In this document: positions 34,584 to 45,697 of the stretch, piece by piece
Position numbering within the stretch: position 1 is the stretch's first letter
Layout: each line of letters starts with the position of its first letter
Assembly: GCA_015501585.1 (NCBI GenBank)
Contig: JADNRY010000016.1
Coordinates: 186,001 to 250,000 of the forward strand
Reading direction: 5' to 3'
Source: Rhodocollybia butyracea
Lineage: Eukaryota > Basidiomycota > Agaricomycetes > Agaricales > Omphalotaceae
DNA: 64,000 bases
Position numbers and translations under genes: made by a program
The notes under the pieces: generated by a model
What the model was told of the DNA's origin: nothing
The model's database searches: none
Seen by the model: the letters and a program-made list of their open reading frames with translations, nothing else

Positions 34584-35609
34584 CTACAAAAGCCGCAACG
34601 AACCCGTTACTTCATTGATAAGGGCAACAGGAGCAGGCCCGATGGCAAGCACAGTCCTTGTCCCAGCATCAATCTGGGTTCGTCCACTAAGTAACAAAAT
34701 TCAGCTAATGAACAAGTGAAATGAATGGCTGTAACCTACGCGTCAAGAATCGACCGAGCGCATAAATTTAAACTTTTCGCAATCGCTTCTAGTTCAAGTA
34801 GCTGTTCTTCAGATTTCCCCTTGAGCGCGATCTTAGCTTGACTGAACACGAACGCGTAAATGAACGAAGATCAGTCGAGCGATTAGAAAGAATACGTGCC
34901 CTGTCCTCTCCCAGTGATGCACAAGCTAGATTTAAAAAAAAACTCGGTATGAAAAAACGGTTGCAGCAGCGATGTGTACCTTGGGATTCTTCTTCATTAG
35001 GGCCTTATAGCAGGCCAATGTAGCATGTCTAACACGCAAAAGGTCAACAACGAAACTACTAGTACTCCTATAAAATTTCTTACCCGCATCTGCAAATATC
35101 GTTCTAGTTTCATGCCTCTTCACGGTCTTGGAAACTCAAACTCACTGGGCAGCTATTTTTCCAGGCGTCATCCCGAGGTCAGTTCGTACAACCAAGACCT
35201 ATGCTTTCCGTGCCATATAATCAATCATCCAGATTCGAAACCCCCCCCAAGTTCAATGTTACGCGTACCATTTTGCACGGCTCTAAGAATCCAGCAGAGA
35301 TAGCTGCTAGATCACCATCGGCAAAGCCTTCGTCGTCAGAGCCGTCATCTGAGTCTTCTCCTTCTTCTGTTTCTTCCTCTTGTTCCTCTTGCGGGGCTTC
35401 TTCCTCTTTCAAGGATTCTTGCTTTTCCACAGGTGTTGACGTTGGTTCGCTGGGCGGAGAAGCGTTTCTGCTGCCCAGATAGTAGCCCAGCGCAGCAGAG
35501 GTAGCCGCGAGCACAAGGGAACTGATAACTACAGAGAGATTCAACGCGTGGAATTGTCGCAAAAAAGGAAGATATATATACTTTGTGAACTAGCAGAAAT
35601 CTTGACCAT
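34584..35609 (-). CDS. PTH2: Peptidyl-tRNA hydrolase 2 (Pth2/Bit1)
   Basis: Pth2 frees tRNA from prematurely released peptidyl-tRNA. Eight exons are inferred: 35591-35609, 35269-35528, 35146-35198, 35094-35099 (6 bases), 34980-35028, 34900-34925 (26 bases), 34740-34841 and 34584-34686, about 205 residues. A hydrophobic N-terminal segment ([19 protein letters not shown]) suggests a mitochondrial or ER membrane anchor, followed by an acidic linker. The catalytic domain reads [76 protein letters not shown]. The 6-base exon ATGCGG supplies the Cys-Gly of AAQCGHA. The intron after AGGACAGG has a GC donor (GCACGT). Without these unusual features the domain does not join. Confidence 0.9.
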
Positions 35610-35701
35610 GGTGGCCCGAAGCGAAGTGACCAGTGTTTTTTTTTGCCGGGCGCCCGGCACTTTTTTAGAAGCACATATAACTCCCTTCCTCATATACCGC
35701 C
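35610..35701. promoter_or_regulatory. Bidirectional promoter, PTH2 / HAS1, with 14-base palindrome
   Basis: The 92 bases between start codons include the perfect palindrome GCCGGGCGCCCGGC at 35645-35658, flanked by a T9 tract on one side and ACT6 on the other. It could be a factor site shared by both genes or form a hairpin in a 5' UTR. Confidence 0.6.
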
Positions 35702-37999
35702 ATGGGTAAAGGCAAAGAAAAACAAACACCAGGCTCTGTTTCACCCAAAGTCCCCAAACCCAAAACCAAAAAACCCGAACCCGAACCCTCATCTTCCTCT
35801 ACCGAAAAAAGAACCGATGTCGATGTCGAAGCCGCTTCAACCTCTTCACCCGCCAAAAGTGCCAAAAGCGCCAAAACCACCAAAAGTGTCAAAAGTACAG
35901 AAAAAACAGCAACCGTAACTGATACGGATACGGTTACTGATACGGTTACTGAACGACCCCCGTTTTCAAGTCTGGATCTATCAGAGCAGACGACGAGGGC
36001 GCTGACTGACATGGGGTTCAGCACGATGACACCCGTGCAAGCTAAATCGATACCCGTTTTGCTCGCTGGGAAGGATGTGCTGGGTGCTGCACGCACAGGG
36101 TCTGGCAAAACACTGGCGTTTCTGATTCCTGCTATCGAGCTGCTGCATAGATTAAAATTTAAACCTATGAATGGTATGTTTCTCTGCTTTTGTTTTCTTG
36201 ATAATTATTGGAACAGTAAAAAATAACTTTTTCTTTCATTTAGGAACTGGAATCATCATCGTCTCTCCGACACGAGAACTCGCATTACAGATATTCGGTG
36301 TTGCAAAAGATCTCATGCAGCATCATTCCCAGACGTTTGGGATAGTCATGGGTGGTGCGAACAGAAGAGCAGAGGAGGAAAAGCTGACGAAGGGTGTTAA
36401 CTTGCTTGTGGCTACGCCTGGAAGGCTTTTAGATCACCTGGAGGTGTGTTTACACCCATGCGTGTATTTCCGACTCGGAAATAGGTGCTGATATGTTATG
36501 CTAGGGCTCAAAAGGGTTCATTTTCCGGAATATGAAAGCGCTTATCATTGACGAGGCTGATCGAATATTGGAGATTGGGTTCGAGGAGCAGATGAAGAAG
36601 ATTATTTCGATTTTACCGAATGGTGCGGTGCTTGTCTTTCTGTGTTCCTTCTTCTATTCATTCATCGTTCCTTTCTTTCTTTTCTTTTGTTTTTTTTCGC
36701 AGAAAACCGCCAATCCATGCTCTTCTCCGCTACCCAAACCACCAAAGTCAACGACCTCGCACGGATATCATTACGCCCCGGTCCAGTCCTCATCGACGTC
36801 GATAAAGAAGAGTCAACGAGTACCGTGACAACCCTGGCGCAAGGATACGTCGTCTGTCCTTCCGATAAACGATTTTTATTACTCTTCACCTACCTCAAAC
36901 TAAACCGCAAGAAGAAAATCATCGTCTTCTTCTCGAGTCGGAATTCAGTCAAATATCATGCCGAACTATTAAATTACATCGATGTTCCTGTTTTGGACCT
37001 GCATGTACGTCTACTTCTTGTTCCCTTCCTGTTTCCCTTCGCACTTCGGCGCGCCGTTGTTCCTCATGAATCATGAATTAACTAATTCTTCCTTGTAGGG
37101 AAACCAAAAACAGCAAAAAAGAACCAACACCTTTTTCGAGTTTATGAACGCCGAAACCGGGATTCTCCTATGCACAGACGTCGCTGCGCGAGGACTAGAT
37201 ATCCCGCGCGTAGACGTGATCATCCAATACGACCCCCCAGACGACCCGCGGGATTACATCCATCGCGTGGGGCGTACGGCGCGTGCAGGCAAAGTCGGGA
37301 AAAGTCTGCTGTTCCTGCTCGAAACGGAACTTGGGTTTTTGAGGTATCTCAAGGAAGCGAAGGTCCCGCTGAATGAGTTTAGCTTCCCGCAGGAGAGGAT
37401 ACTTAATATCCAGAGCCAGGTTAGTGTTAATCTTTGTATCATCACACCCACTTGTCTTGCGGCTTATATGATATAATATAACGCAGCTGGAAAAACTCCT
37501 CGCGAAAAACTACTACCTCCACCAATCCGCAAAAGATGGGTTCCGGTCGTACCTCCAGGCCTACGCATCGTATTCTCTCAAAAAGATATTCGACGTGAAT
37601 GCGCTGGATCTCGCCAAGGTCGGAAAGGCGTTCGGATTTGCTGTGCCTCCAAGGGTCAATTTGAACTTGGGTACTGGATCCACTGCGAAGTCGTCTAATA
37701 CACAGAAGAATGGGAAGAAAAGGTTAAGAAGCGAGGTTGACAATGGAGGGGATGAGGACGAGGATGATGATGTTATTATGGAGGAGGTGACGAATGCGCA
37801 GGAAGTGGATGGTGATGTTTCGGATGGAGAGCAGGAGCAGGAACAGGAGGGAGGGGGACGATCGCAGGTACGGCGGGACGGAGGCGGAGGCAAGTCACGG
37901 AGGATGGAATCGCTAGGGCGTAAAAAGGTCGCGAAGGAGTTTTACAAGAAGGATCAGGATCGCAAAAAGTTGGGGAAGAAAGGCGAGTGGAGTAGATGA
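35702..37999 (+). CDS. HAS1: DEAD-box RNA helicase Has1/DDX18
   Basis: Has1 is a nucleolar helicase used in both subunit pathways, including release of snoRNAs from pre-rRNA. Exons are 35702-36173, 36244-36443, 36505-36622, 36703-37004, 37099-37419 and 37487-37999, all in phase, about 641 residues. Motifs are [87 protein letters not shown]. The Has1-specific C-terminal region contains [17 protein letters not shown] and ends in an acidic then Lys/Arg-rich tail. The N-terminal 90 residues are a low-complexity Lys/Ser/Thr/Pro region with [12 protein letters not shown] repeats. The frame is clean here, unlike in RRP3. Confidence 0.95.
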
Positions 38000-39789
38000 T
38001 TCGCACCTTGCTCGCCGTTGGGTTTTTATACCAGTGCGTACTTATTGTAACGTTGTTGCTGTGATGCGCTTCCCCGTAGCACCTTTAAACACTCTGGAGG
38101 GAGGGTGATTTCCATTGTGATCTTCAGGTGCCTCTGCCACATATGCTTACCTAGAGGTATCTTTGTAGGAATCTCAATTTGGGATGGTGTTGGCTTCGTG
38201 GACATACAAGCTTGAACTAAGTAAAAAAAAGAGGTAATTTTTCCAAAGCATATTGAAGAGTTACGCATGCCTCCTGTGGACTCGTACCTGAAGAGTTGCA
38301 ACTTGGACTGCTCATTTGCTGAAACGGTGGTTCTCATGTGCTTGCCAATTCCTGCAAGTCTAACAGAAAACGATAACCCAACAAGTGGCTCCTGTTTCCC
38401 CCTCGTAAAAATGACCCATCCGACGGCATCCTTCGGGATAACCAGTTCATGGCGCCAATTGGACGCGAATCACCGTGACCCTCTTTGAGTGTTCTCAGAG
38501 AGTATGCTCCGGGGTGAGCGATTTTAAGACTAACCTCTCTGATGCTGTTTATCTCCTTGCAGCAATTTACCTTGCCCTACACCGTGTTGTATGGTTCATT
38601 CGACTCACCTCTTGCTATCATATGATACCCGGATCGGTCCTGACTTTTGTAGGAGACTTGTTTTTGTAACCACGGCTTCACAGATCATATTGGTTGTAAG
38701 CTCTTCCCTTTCTCGATTACAGCTAGCACCGAAGTTCTCCTTGCTCTCGATGCCAGTGGGTCCATCATGTGGCTCAAGCATAGCATGAGGAAGAGCTTCG
38801 ATGACTTTGGGCGACTGAAATTCTGCATCCAACTTGCGAGAGATATTTAATTATCTTTCCCTTGGGAATTACGAACGACTGTTGTTACCCGATGACAACG
38901 GAGCAAGCCTTTCAAGTTTGGCTTTTTGTATCAACATCCCCGACTTGATTTTCCAAGTTAGACCGACTACTAACCTTGATGGTTTCTCTCTCACCGGTAT
39001 TTTCTGCCTTTCCACCAACATCCCCTTACGACTTCAATTCAGTTCCCCCACTAGAAAACCATAACATGAGAGTAGTATGCGCCGTTAATCAAGTGCCAAA
39101 CAAGTTCTGAGTCCTCATCATATGCATCTCAGGGATTATGTACTATTCAAATTTTCTCTCAGGCGGCATTATTCTGATTCATCGAGGGCCGCCATGAATA
39201 GGCTATATGCATTCATTCGCGCCATTGTGTTTACACATATGATTACTGTGGTTATTCTTCAACATTCAACGCCCACCACCGGCCGATTTACTACCGGTCC
39301 CCACCCGAAGGAGCACGTCCGATTTGATACTCCAGATAGTACAGAGGATGTGAAGCAGGCTGTTTTGACTTTCTACCACTCAGTTATTTGATAGCCAGGC
39401 TTTGAGAGTCGCATTAGCACTCTTTGCATAAGGGAATCAACGCCTGGGGTGGAAGCTTATGATTTATCTACAAGTGTCAAGCACGGGAAGTAGTAGGAAG
39501 TACTCGATGTCGCTTTCCGATGAAGAGACACGAATTTCGATGGAACATAGAACATGTGTGATGTTCTAAGTACTCTTGGATACTAAGCTATCACTATGGT
39601 TAGCTTCATCAGGCCGTTATAATAGTGCGTGCTTTTTGCTTGAGCTCAGTCACACCAGTGCTTGTGATCTTTGAGTCAGCGTTAGTCAGCCGCGATTTTA
39701 GTCATGGTCGTGACTTCAAATCAGCCCGAAGAGCATAACGATATAAAAGGACCACCAAACAACACATATCCCATACCCTTTTGTTAATC
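38000..39789. other. Gene-poor stretch with possible decayed minus-strand gene
   Basis: I cannot support a complete gene. On the minus strand two open pieces look partly coding: GKHMWQRHLKITMEITLPPE with VQACMSTKPTPSQIEIPTKI (38.03-38.33 kb) and MDAEFQSPKVIEALPHAMLE (38.6-38.83 kb). Splice-like signals lie between them, but frames do not connect cleanly and I recognise no domain. 39.06-39.79 kb shows only short ORFs. This may be a hypothetical or decayed gene plus the thioredoxin promoter. Confidence 0.35.
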
Positions 39790-40338
39790 ATGGTCGTTAA
39801 AGCCATCGAATCCCACCAAGAATTCACGGCCATTGTAAGGATTGACAGTGCAAGTTGATCATTTTGTGTTGATTCGTTTGCGTTCGGATAGATCAACAGT
39901 GGTAAAACTGTTTTTATCGATTTCTGGGCTACGTGGTGTGGACCATGCAGAATGATGTGAGTCCCTAGAGTTTCTGGCTCCAATTCAACGTTTCTGATCA
40001 CTCTCCGAAGTTCTCCAGTTTTCGAAACGATGTCCGAGGAAGCCGAACTGAAGGAGAAGGTTGAATTCTACAAAGTAGACGTCGATGAACAGCCAGACAT
40101 CTCTCAGGAAGTTGGAATCCGTGCTGTAAGTAAACTCATAACAAGGTCGATGTGTACGCGCTGACTTGAGATGGATGTAGATGCCTACTTTTATGGCATT
40201 TAAGGACGGCAATAAGATCGATGAACTTGTTGGAGCACGTCCGGCCGATCTTCAGGTATGTAAAGCCTCAAATGAGTGCTCAAAATGATAATCTAATTCT
40301 CGCCCAAATAGACCCTTGTGAGAAAGCAGTTGGCTTGA
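39790..40338 (+). CDS. Thioredoxin
   Basis: This is a dithiol reductase of the cytosol, kept reduced by thioredoxin reductase. Exons are 39790-39834, 39892-39956, 40011-40125, 40181-40255 and 40312-40338, giving 108 residues, the usual size. The active site is FWATWCGPCRMMSPVF (WCGPC), followed by VEFYKVDVDEQPDISQEVGI and the cis-Pro block RAMPTFMAFKDGNK. All five exons join in phase, and the start MVVKAIESHQEF is normal for fungal thioredoxins. There is no targeting sequence. The 3' flank of 265 bases leads to the convergent nuclease-fold gene. Confidence 0.95.
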
Positions 40339-40603
40339 ACTTTCAACGTTCATTGAAGCTTGTACTTAAGTATGTAACTAGTAAATTAGTTGATGATTTA
40401 GGCAAATGCGACGTGGATACAGAAAACATCTAATGGCGTCCATGGCTATAAGTCTAAGTATTCCCAGTCCAAGATGCTAAAGTAATGATTACTGTAATTT
40501 ATCGGAAGTAAGAAATAAGGTGTAGTCCAATGTTGAGAGCTCCAGTCCATTTCTAGTCTAGAAGTCTAAGAGATGGAGTTAGGTTCAGCATAATCTGGAC
40601 CAT

Positions 40604-42580
40604 TTATTCATCGCCATGTCTAAAATCAGTCAATCTTCTCAAATTGCGTGCACTTCCGCCTCCTGGTGTAAGCCTTGGTCTAGGCGATCTAGGAATTGAA
40701 CGATTCGGACTTTCTCCGCCTAGCCTCATTTGCCCAAATTCCGACGATAGGTCATACGCAGATGAGCGCGGAGCCAGCATTGATCCATTAGGTGTGGGTA
40801 CGACGGTGGCGTACCCACTGTAGAACGTTTGAGGGACCGTCAAAACCTGCACGGTGGAACTCCTCAGGTTCGTATTGCTTCGGCTAGCAGCAGGGTGTCT
40901 CGGAGTAGGAACCTTCACGCCTTTAGGGTTGATGAGCATCTGGAGCGCAAAGAGGGACATCAAAGCGTCATTGCCTGAGTTGTGAAACTTGATATTTGGC
41001 AGAACGATACTGTCTGTCATGGCGAAAGAGTGGAGGAGATTTCCAAGGGATAGTGTGGAAGAAGGCTGGCGTTCCGCATTAGTTTTGGGGTCTATCATAG
41101 GCGGACGAAGACCCTGATTATAGAGCCTTCGTTCAAAAGATGCAGTGTCGATCACGAGCATGTTATGAGGGAGTTCTGCAAAGGTTCGTCATAAATAAAG
41201 TGGACAACACGGTTACGTAGCGAACATACTCACTAATCTTCATCTCTTCAAGTCGAGCCAAGTCGTTGCTCGCTCCATGAGCAACGAGGACGAGATTGTT
41301 CGGCAACGTCTCAGAGTCAGGGCTTGCGAGACTACTGTAAGTTCGGTACTTTTTGTTAGTAATTGACAATAGGAAACGAGCAATTTTATAGACCTAATCA
41401 CGGCTTGCACCACCTGTGGAAGTTTGAACTTAGATATCACTTGACTTTCGCCAAACTAAGGAACAAATATCATATCAATGTACGGTTCTGGCGCCTAATC
41501 AGCAAATATGTTACCGCATACTATTTTAAAATCATTTAGATCGCAATCAGAGGAAGGCAAAAACGTGAAGGACGTACATGCCAGGGATAAGTGGGACAGT
41601 GTTTGTTTACGACCTTGTCAATGTATTCTTGAACCACATAATGACCCTTTCTACATTTTTACGCGTCAAACGCGTCTCTGAAACAGGACGAGGTCCACTA
41701 ACCTGTAATTTTCATCGGGAACCGGAGGCCAAACTTTAAGCCTATAAGTAAGATGATTAGCGAGCGTAACCCGAAAGCGTCCAGTACTCGCGATTTTAAA
41801 GCGCCGCATCTCACTGCAGCGTAACCCCATTCCAAAGTGCTCTTCTCGTTGCGTTCGCTCCACTCAAAGTCAATTGCCAGGAAAGATTTATCCTGTCTAT
41901 CCCAGAGCTCTTTGATGGCGTCGGGCTCTCCGTTACGTATACGTTGTTTGTACGCAGTAAGAGCGGCAGCTGGGAGGGTGTTATGAAGCTTTCTATACGT
42001 GGCATGATCGGATACATGACGGAGATGGTACTTCTTGGCGATTTCAAAAGGGGTGATAACCGGTATCATGTTTGAGAGGTCCTTCAGATGGGGAAGAGTT
42101 TCGCCGAACCTATGTATAGAGTTGTATATTGAAAACTCTTGCTTGGTACGCGTAATGCAAACGAACCTGGTCTTGATCATCCTCAGAAAAGCACCAATGG
42201 AGGTCAACCGTGTTACAATATGTGCTTTGCCTGTTTGTGCATCGGTAACGACGATGACCGGCCATCCGAACGCCAAAAACTCTTCAAAGGTGGAGAATAA
42301 ATGGCCCCAGGTCTTGTCATACCTAAATTCCAGTTGGCACGAATGAATATGGCAAACTACTAATGAGATTCACCATGGGACGTGATTTGACTCTAGGAAG
42401 CCTGAGGAAAAGTCTGAAAAATGAGCTCTCGAAAGCAGCTATCACTGTACCTATGTAGCTGGCATATACCTGGCAGAAAATTTTCAGCAGTTGAGCAAGG
42501 GTTGAGTCAGGATTGAAGAGAGATACCGAGTGAAGGTCATATTCCCAACCTTTGGGGTCAACGACTTGAAAATCACCCAT
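40604..42580 (-). CDS. Gfd2/YDR514C-like RNase H-fold (DEDD-type) protein
   Basis: The start MGDFQVVDPKGWEYDLHSVS opens exon 1 (42470-42580). Later exons encode DKTWGHLFSTFEEFLAFGW, VIVVTDAQTGKAHIVTR, DKSFLAIDFEWSERNEK, LKVWPPVPDENYR, KGHYVVQEYIDKVVNKHCP, VLVAHGASNDLARLEEM, LPHNMLVIDTASFERRLYN and LPNIKFHNSGNDALMSLFAL, then a Ser/Pro/Arg tail. DFE, the N-D pair in HGASND and HNSGND fit Exo I, II and III of a DEDDh fold, so a 3'-5' exonuclease-like role is inferred. Yeast Gfd2 is linked to mRNA export. One G appears missing at 42322 (NWNLGYDKTW needs GGG), and the splice junctions near 41.73-41.83 and 42.35-42.47 kb remain unclear. Confidence 0.78.
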
Positions 42581-42843
42581 GTTGACAGTTTTCTTGTGAG
42601 CAGTTCGCGTAACTTGGTTGTTCAAATTTAGTCACGTCTTACGACCTGACAATATTAATGTTAAGTGCCAAATCGAAGACTCCTATAAGTTCAGCGCTTA
42701 ATAATAAATACGCGCCCGTTCCACGTTTTGTCCTGTTTGTTCAGAAACAACGTTTGATTCGTCACTTGAAGCTACAACTTCTTTAACCCGCTCAGCGATT
42801 GTATTTTTCTCCTTTTTTCTTTTTAATTGAAGTAGCTCAGGAG

Positions 42844-43958
42844 ATGGCGACGACTCAGGTGCGTTTTTTCGTTCATACAGTGTCGACTAATCTTAATTCT
42901 ATCAAAAGCATTACCTATGGGCATCTGGCCATTTTATCTTGCTGCTTTCAGCTTTACGATATTTCTTTGCATACGCTATGTTTAAAAGTGTGTCTCCGGT
43001 CTGGTACAAAGGTCTGTCTTTTGTTGAGCTCCTGAACCCGGGTCTTACTTGTGCGTTCGGCAGCGTGTTATACCGGTGCACTCCTTAGTTATGCTATCGT
43101 TTGCCAGTGCGTATTCAAATGGTTTTCTGCTATCTAAATCTAATATTTTCCTCCAGAAAATCTTTAGGAGTGAGCTCGAAGTTGTTCGAATGACGTAGAT
43201 GCGGGCGCTGACATCTTTTCGACTATCAGGTCCCTCAGCCCAGTATGGCCTACGCGAAGAAGGCTCTCCTTGACGAAGTGAGTAATACTGTCTTTTTTTC
43301 TTTTACTTTTTCTGACCTAGATCGTAGAATGTTCAATATTTCCTTCTTGCTATCTATTGGTGGACCTCGAAGCCCATTGCCAGTACGCGTCAAACTACTT
43401 GCATCTTTTTCAATGCTCACAGGCTGTCTTTAACAGTTACTCTGATTCCCTTTATGATTTTCTCGTTGTTCCACGCCCTCACTTTCACTCGGACGACCCT
43501 GATGCCACAGTTTCTGCCTCCTGGTCCTCCTGCTACGGCTGATGGACCTCCCACCCCTCACCGCTTCGCCAAGCAGCTTCAATTGTGGGTCAAAGGTGTG
43601 TCATGTCGCGTGTAGAATATAAATGTTGCCTTACACTCACCCAATAGCAAATTACGATACTGCCATGAGGGCTGTCGCATATGCTGAACTGATCATCTTT
43701 GTGCGCATCCTACTCGGAGCGTTAGTGTTCTATAACTCTATACTGTCTCCGATCTTCTACGCACACTTTCTCCGTCAACGCTGGTACCAGTCCACTTTCA
43801 CCCGCGAAGCTGTTAGTGTCACTGTCGCTCGGATTGACGCGACCGTTGCTGGACAAGGCAATCCCACCCTTACCAATGTATGGACTCAAGGCAAGGGATT
43901 AGTTGCACGATGGGGAGGAAGCTCATTGACACCGGCGCAGGGCGCGCGTGCTCGCTAA
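42844..43958 (+). CDS. Pom33/TMEM33 family membrane protein
   Basis: Eight exons are inferred: 42844-42858, 42909-43011, 43064-43106, 43157-43169 (13 bases), 43230-43277, 43328-43382, 43423-43595 and 43648-43958, about 253 residues. It begins MATTQHYLWASGHFILLLSA, then SVSPVWYKACYTGALLSYAI, YFLLAIYWWTSKPIA, TLIPFMIFSLFHALTFTR and AELIIFVRILLGALVFYNS. This matches the TMEM33/Pom33/Tts1 family, which shapes tubular ER and nuclear pore membranes. The exon 6 to 7 junction is one base short: GCCA then GTACGC; GCCAGGTACGC would fit. Start codons of this gene and the Gfd2-like gene are 263 bases apart. Confidence 0.85.
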
Positions 43959-44224
43959 AGGGCCTGTTTTTATGGCTGTTAAAGGACGCTGTCCCTGATT
44001 TGTGGCTGTTGAAGGACTCCCTGCTTTGTAGAGGCGTTATTTTCTGTAATCGTATTGCTGTTCTATTCGTGTTCCAGTCTCATACTTACACAAAGGACTG
44101 TAATTTACTGCTCCAAAGTAATGACGATCCAATGACGCGCGTAAAGCATTTCTAGGGGCTTGAGCAGTACTTAAGGCTGAGTTCCACAAGAAACAAGCCC
44201 ACCAAGCCCTTAAAGTTATATATC

Positions 44225-44585
44225 ATGGCACCAAGCATATCGTCCGCTGTCTCTGAATTCGTTACCGCCCTCACCAACATCTTCGCTGGATTATTCAACT
44301 CTCTCATGGCCGTTTTCCAGGCCATTCTAGCGTTTTTCATGAACATCTTTGGGAGCGCGATCCAGCTCTTCCAGAGCATGCTGAAGTTGGGCATAGACAT
44401 GTGTCAAGGAGTAATTGGGTTCGTTGCAGGTTCGTGGAAGCCATGCTTTGTTGTGGTATTTCTACTGATTGATGATGGAAACAGCAAATTTTGTTGCGCT
44501 TGCGGTCCTCGGAGGAGCGTATTACTGGTACACGAACAGTCAAGGACAAAGGAGAGGGGGTACAGGGAAGCTCCGAAAGAACTAG
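44225..44585 (+). CDS. Small hydrophobic membrane protein, unknown
   Basis: Two exons (44225-44429 and 44485-44585) give 101 residues. The first 70 are largely hydrophobic and Phe/Met/Ala-rich (TALTNIFAGLFNSLMAVFQA, AFFMNIFGSAIQLFQSML). They are followed by a membrane segment NFVALAVLGGAYYWYT and a basic Gln/Arg/Gly tail. I recognise no family. The splice joins the reading frame cleanly and the tail follows the positive-inside rule, so I take it as a real small membrane protein, perhaps of ER or mitochondria. Confidence 0.65.
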
Positions 44586-45697
44586 AACTTGAAGCTATAT
44601 GTATTTCTTTTTGTTATAATAATAATTCGAGAAGGCTGCCTTCACTCGATTCTCTCCGGTCCGAGAGCCGACTTCTCGTTCTCTACATTGTTTATTTTTG
44701 TTCTGGAACGAACGATCCGTCATGGATAACTCTCTTTGATATAAATACTGTCTCCAATGCTTCGAAGCTTACCTTCAGCGTAAAACTGACTCCTTATCAT
44801 CAATTCTGTCTCATCCTAATAATCTACCTCTCTTTTCTCAAATGGGTAGCAGCAAAGATAGCTGTTATCTGATGTACTATTGCAATGCCACAGGCTAGTA
44901 CTGTTTGGAGAACTTTCGACGATGTCAGGCGCGCCGGCGAAGCTTACACCCCAATATCTGAGTCTACTTAGTTTTCGGTAGATCTTTTCTACTGAGGTAA
45001 CGATCATGACCTTTTCGTAGGCAAGCTCTTGGAAGGAAAACACTGAACAGAATCGATGTTGTCTATGTTTTCCCCCAATTTCATCTTGTCACTGATCAAG
45101 ACGTTTAGCTGAATGTACAACGATAACGAGGTTTTTGACAAGATCAAGCAAGCCCTTGGAGAACATCTGGAACGAGAGTGTTCTTCTCCCACTGAGGCAC
45201 TGATACCAGGTCCTTCACTTGTTCGCGGATCGTCATGGAACTCATACCGGCGTGGTGTCATGAGGGTTTTGTCGGTTGCGGTTCTACCTCGACAAGGATT
45301 TCTCCAGCCATCTTGGCCGATCGACCTGCAGATGCCACTTTCTCGCATGGATGGGAGTACTATATCTTGCTGTTCTCGATAAACTTCTCCGGACTTTCTC
45401 GCCCCAAGACACACTCGTGCAGGCTCTCGATAGCTTGGTGGTCACGTTCGGTACAGGTTCCTCAAAAATTAGCGCTTAAGCCCTGAAAAAGCGCTCTCCG
45501 CTCGAGTATGCCTCAGTATGCCGTAGAGTAAAACTGCTACTGCGTCGTGCACGTAGGCCTACGAGTCTACGACTAGCTGTGCAAAGCAACTTGAATCATC
45601 GCCTGTGACTGTGAGATTTCCGCCACGTGAAATATTGAAGTTCTAGCCGCATTTGCCGCTCTTCGTTGAGGAAGGTTTGAGTGCTTTTAGCGCTTTC
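44586..45697. other. Intergenic region, no supported gene
   Basis: Overlapping ORFs of 60-135 codons occur on both strands at 45.0-45.5 kb, but none has a recognisable domain, codon signal or splice support. The final 100 bases are the promoter of the CBS/PB1 gene. Confidence 0.4.

Noticed and set aside
34168..34719. Plus-strand ORF of 183 codons and minus-strand Arg/Gly-rich ORFs over the same region
   Set aside because: They are alternative-frame readings of the short repeat in the secreted protein gene and extend into the antisense of PTH2; the spliced secreted protein explains the region.
45004..45486. Three overlapping ORFs on both strands
   Set aside because: No domain, no consistent codon signal and no splice partner; left as intergenic.
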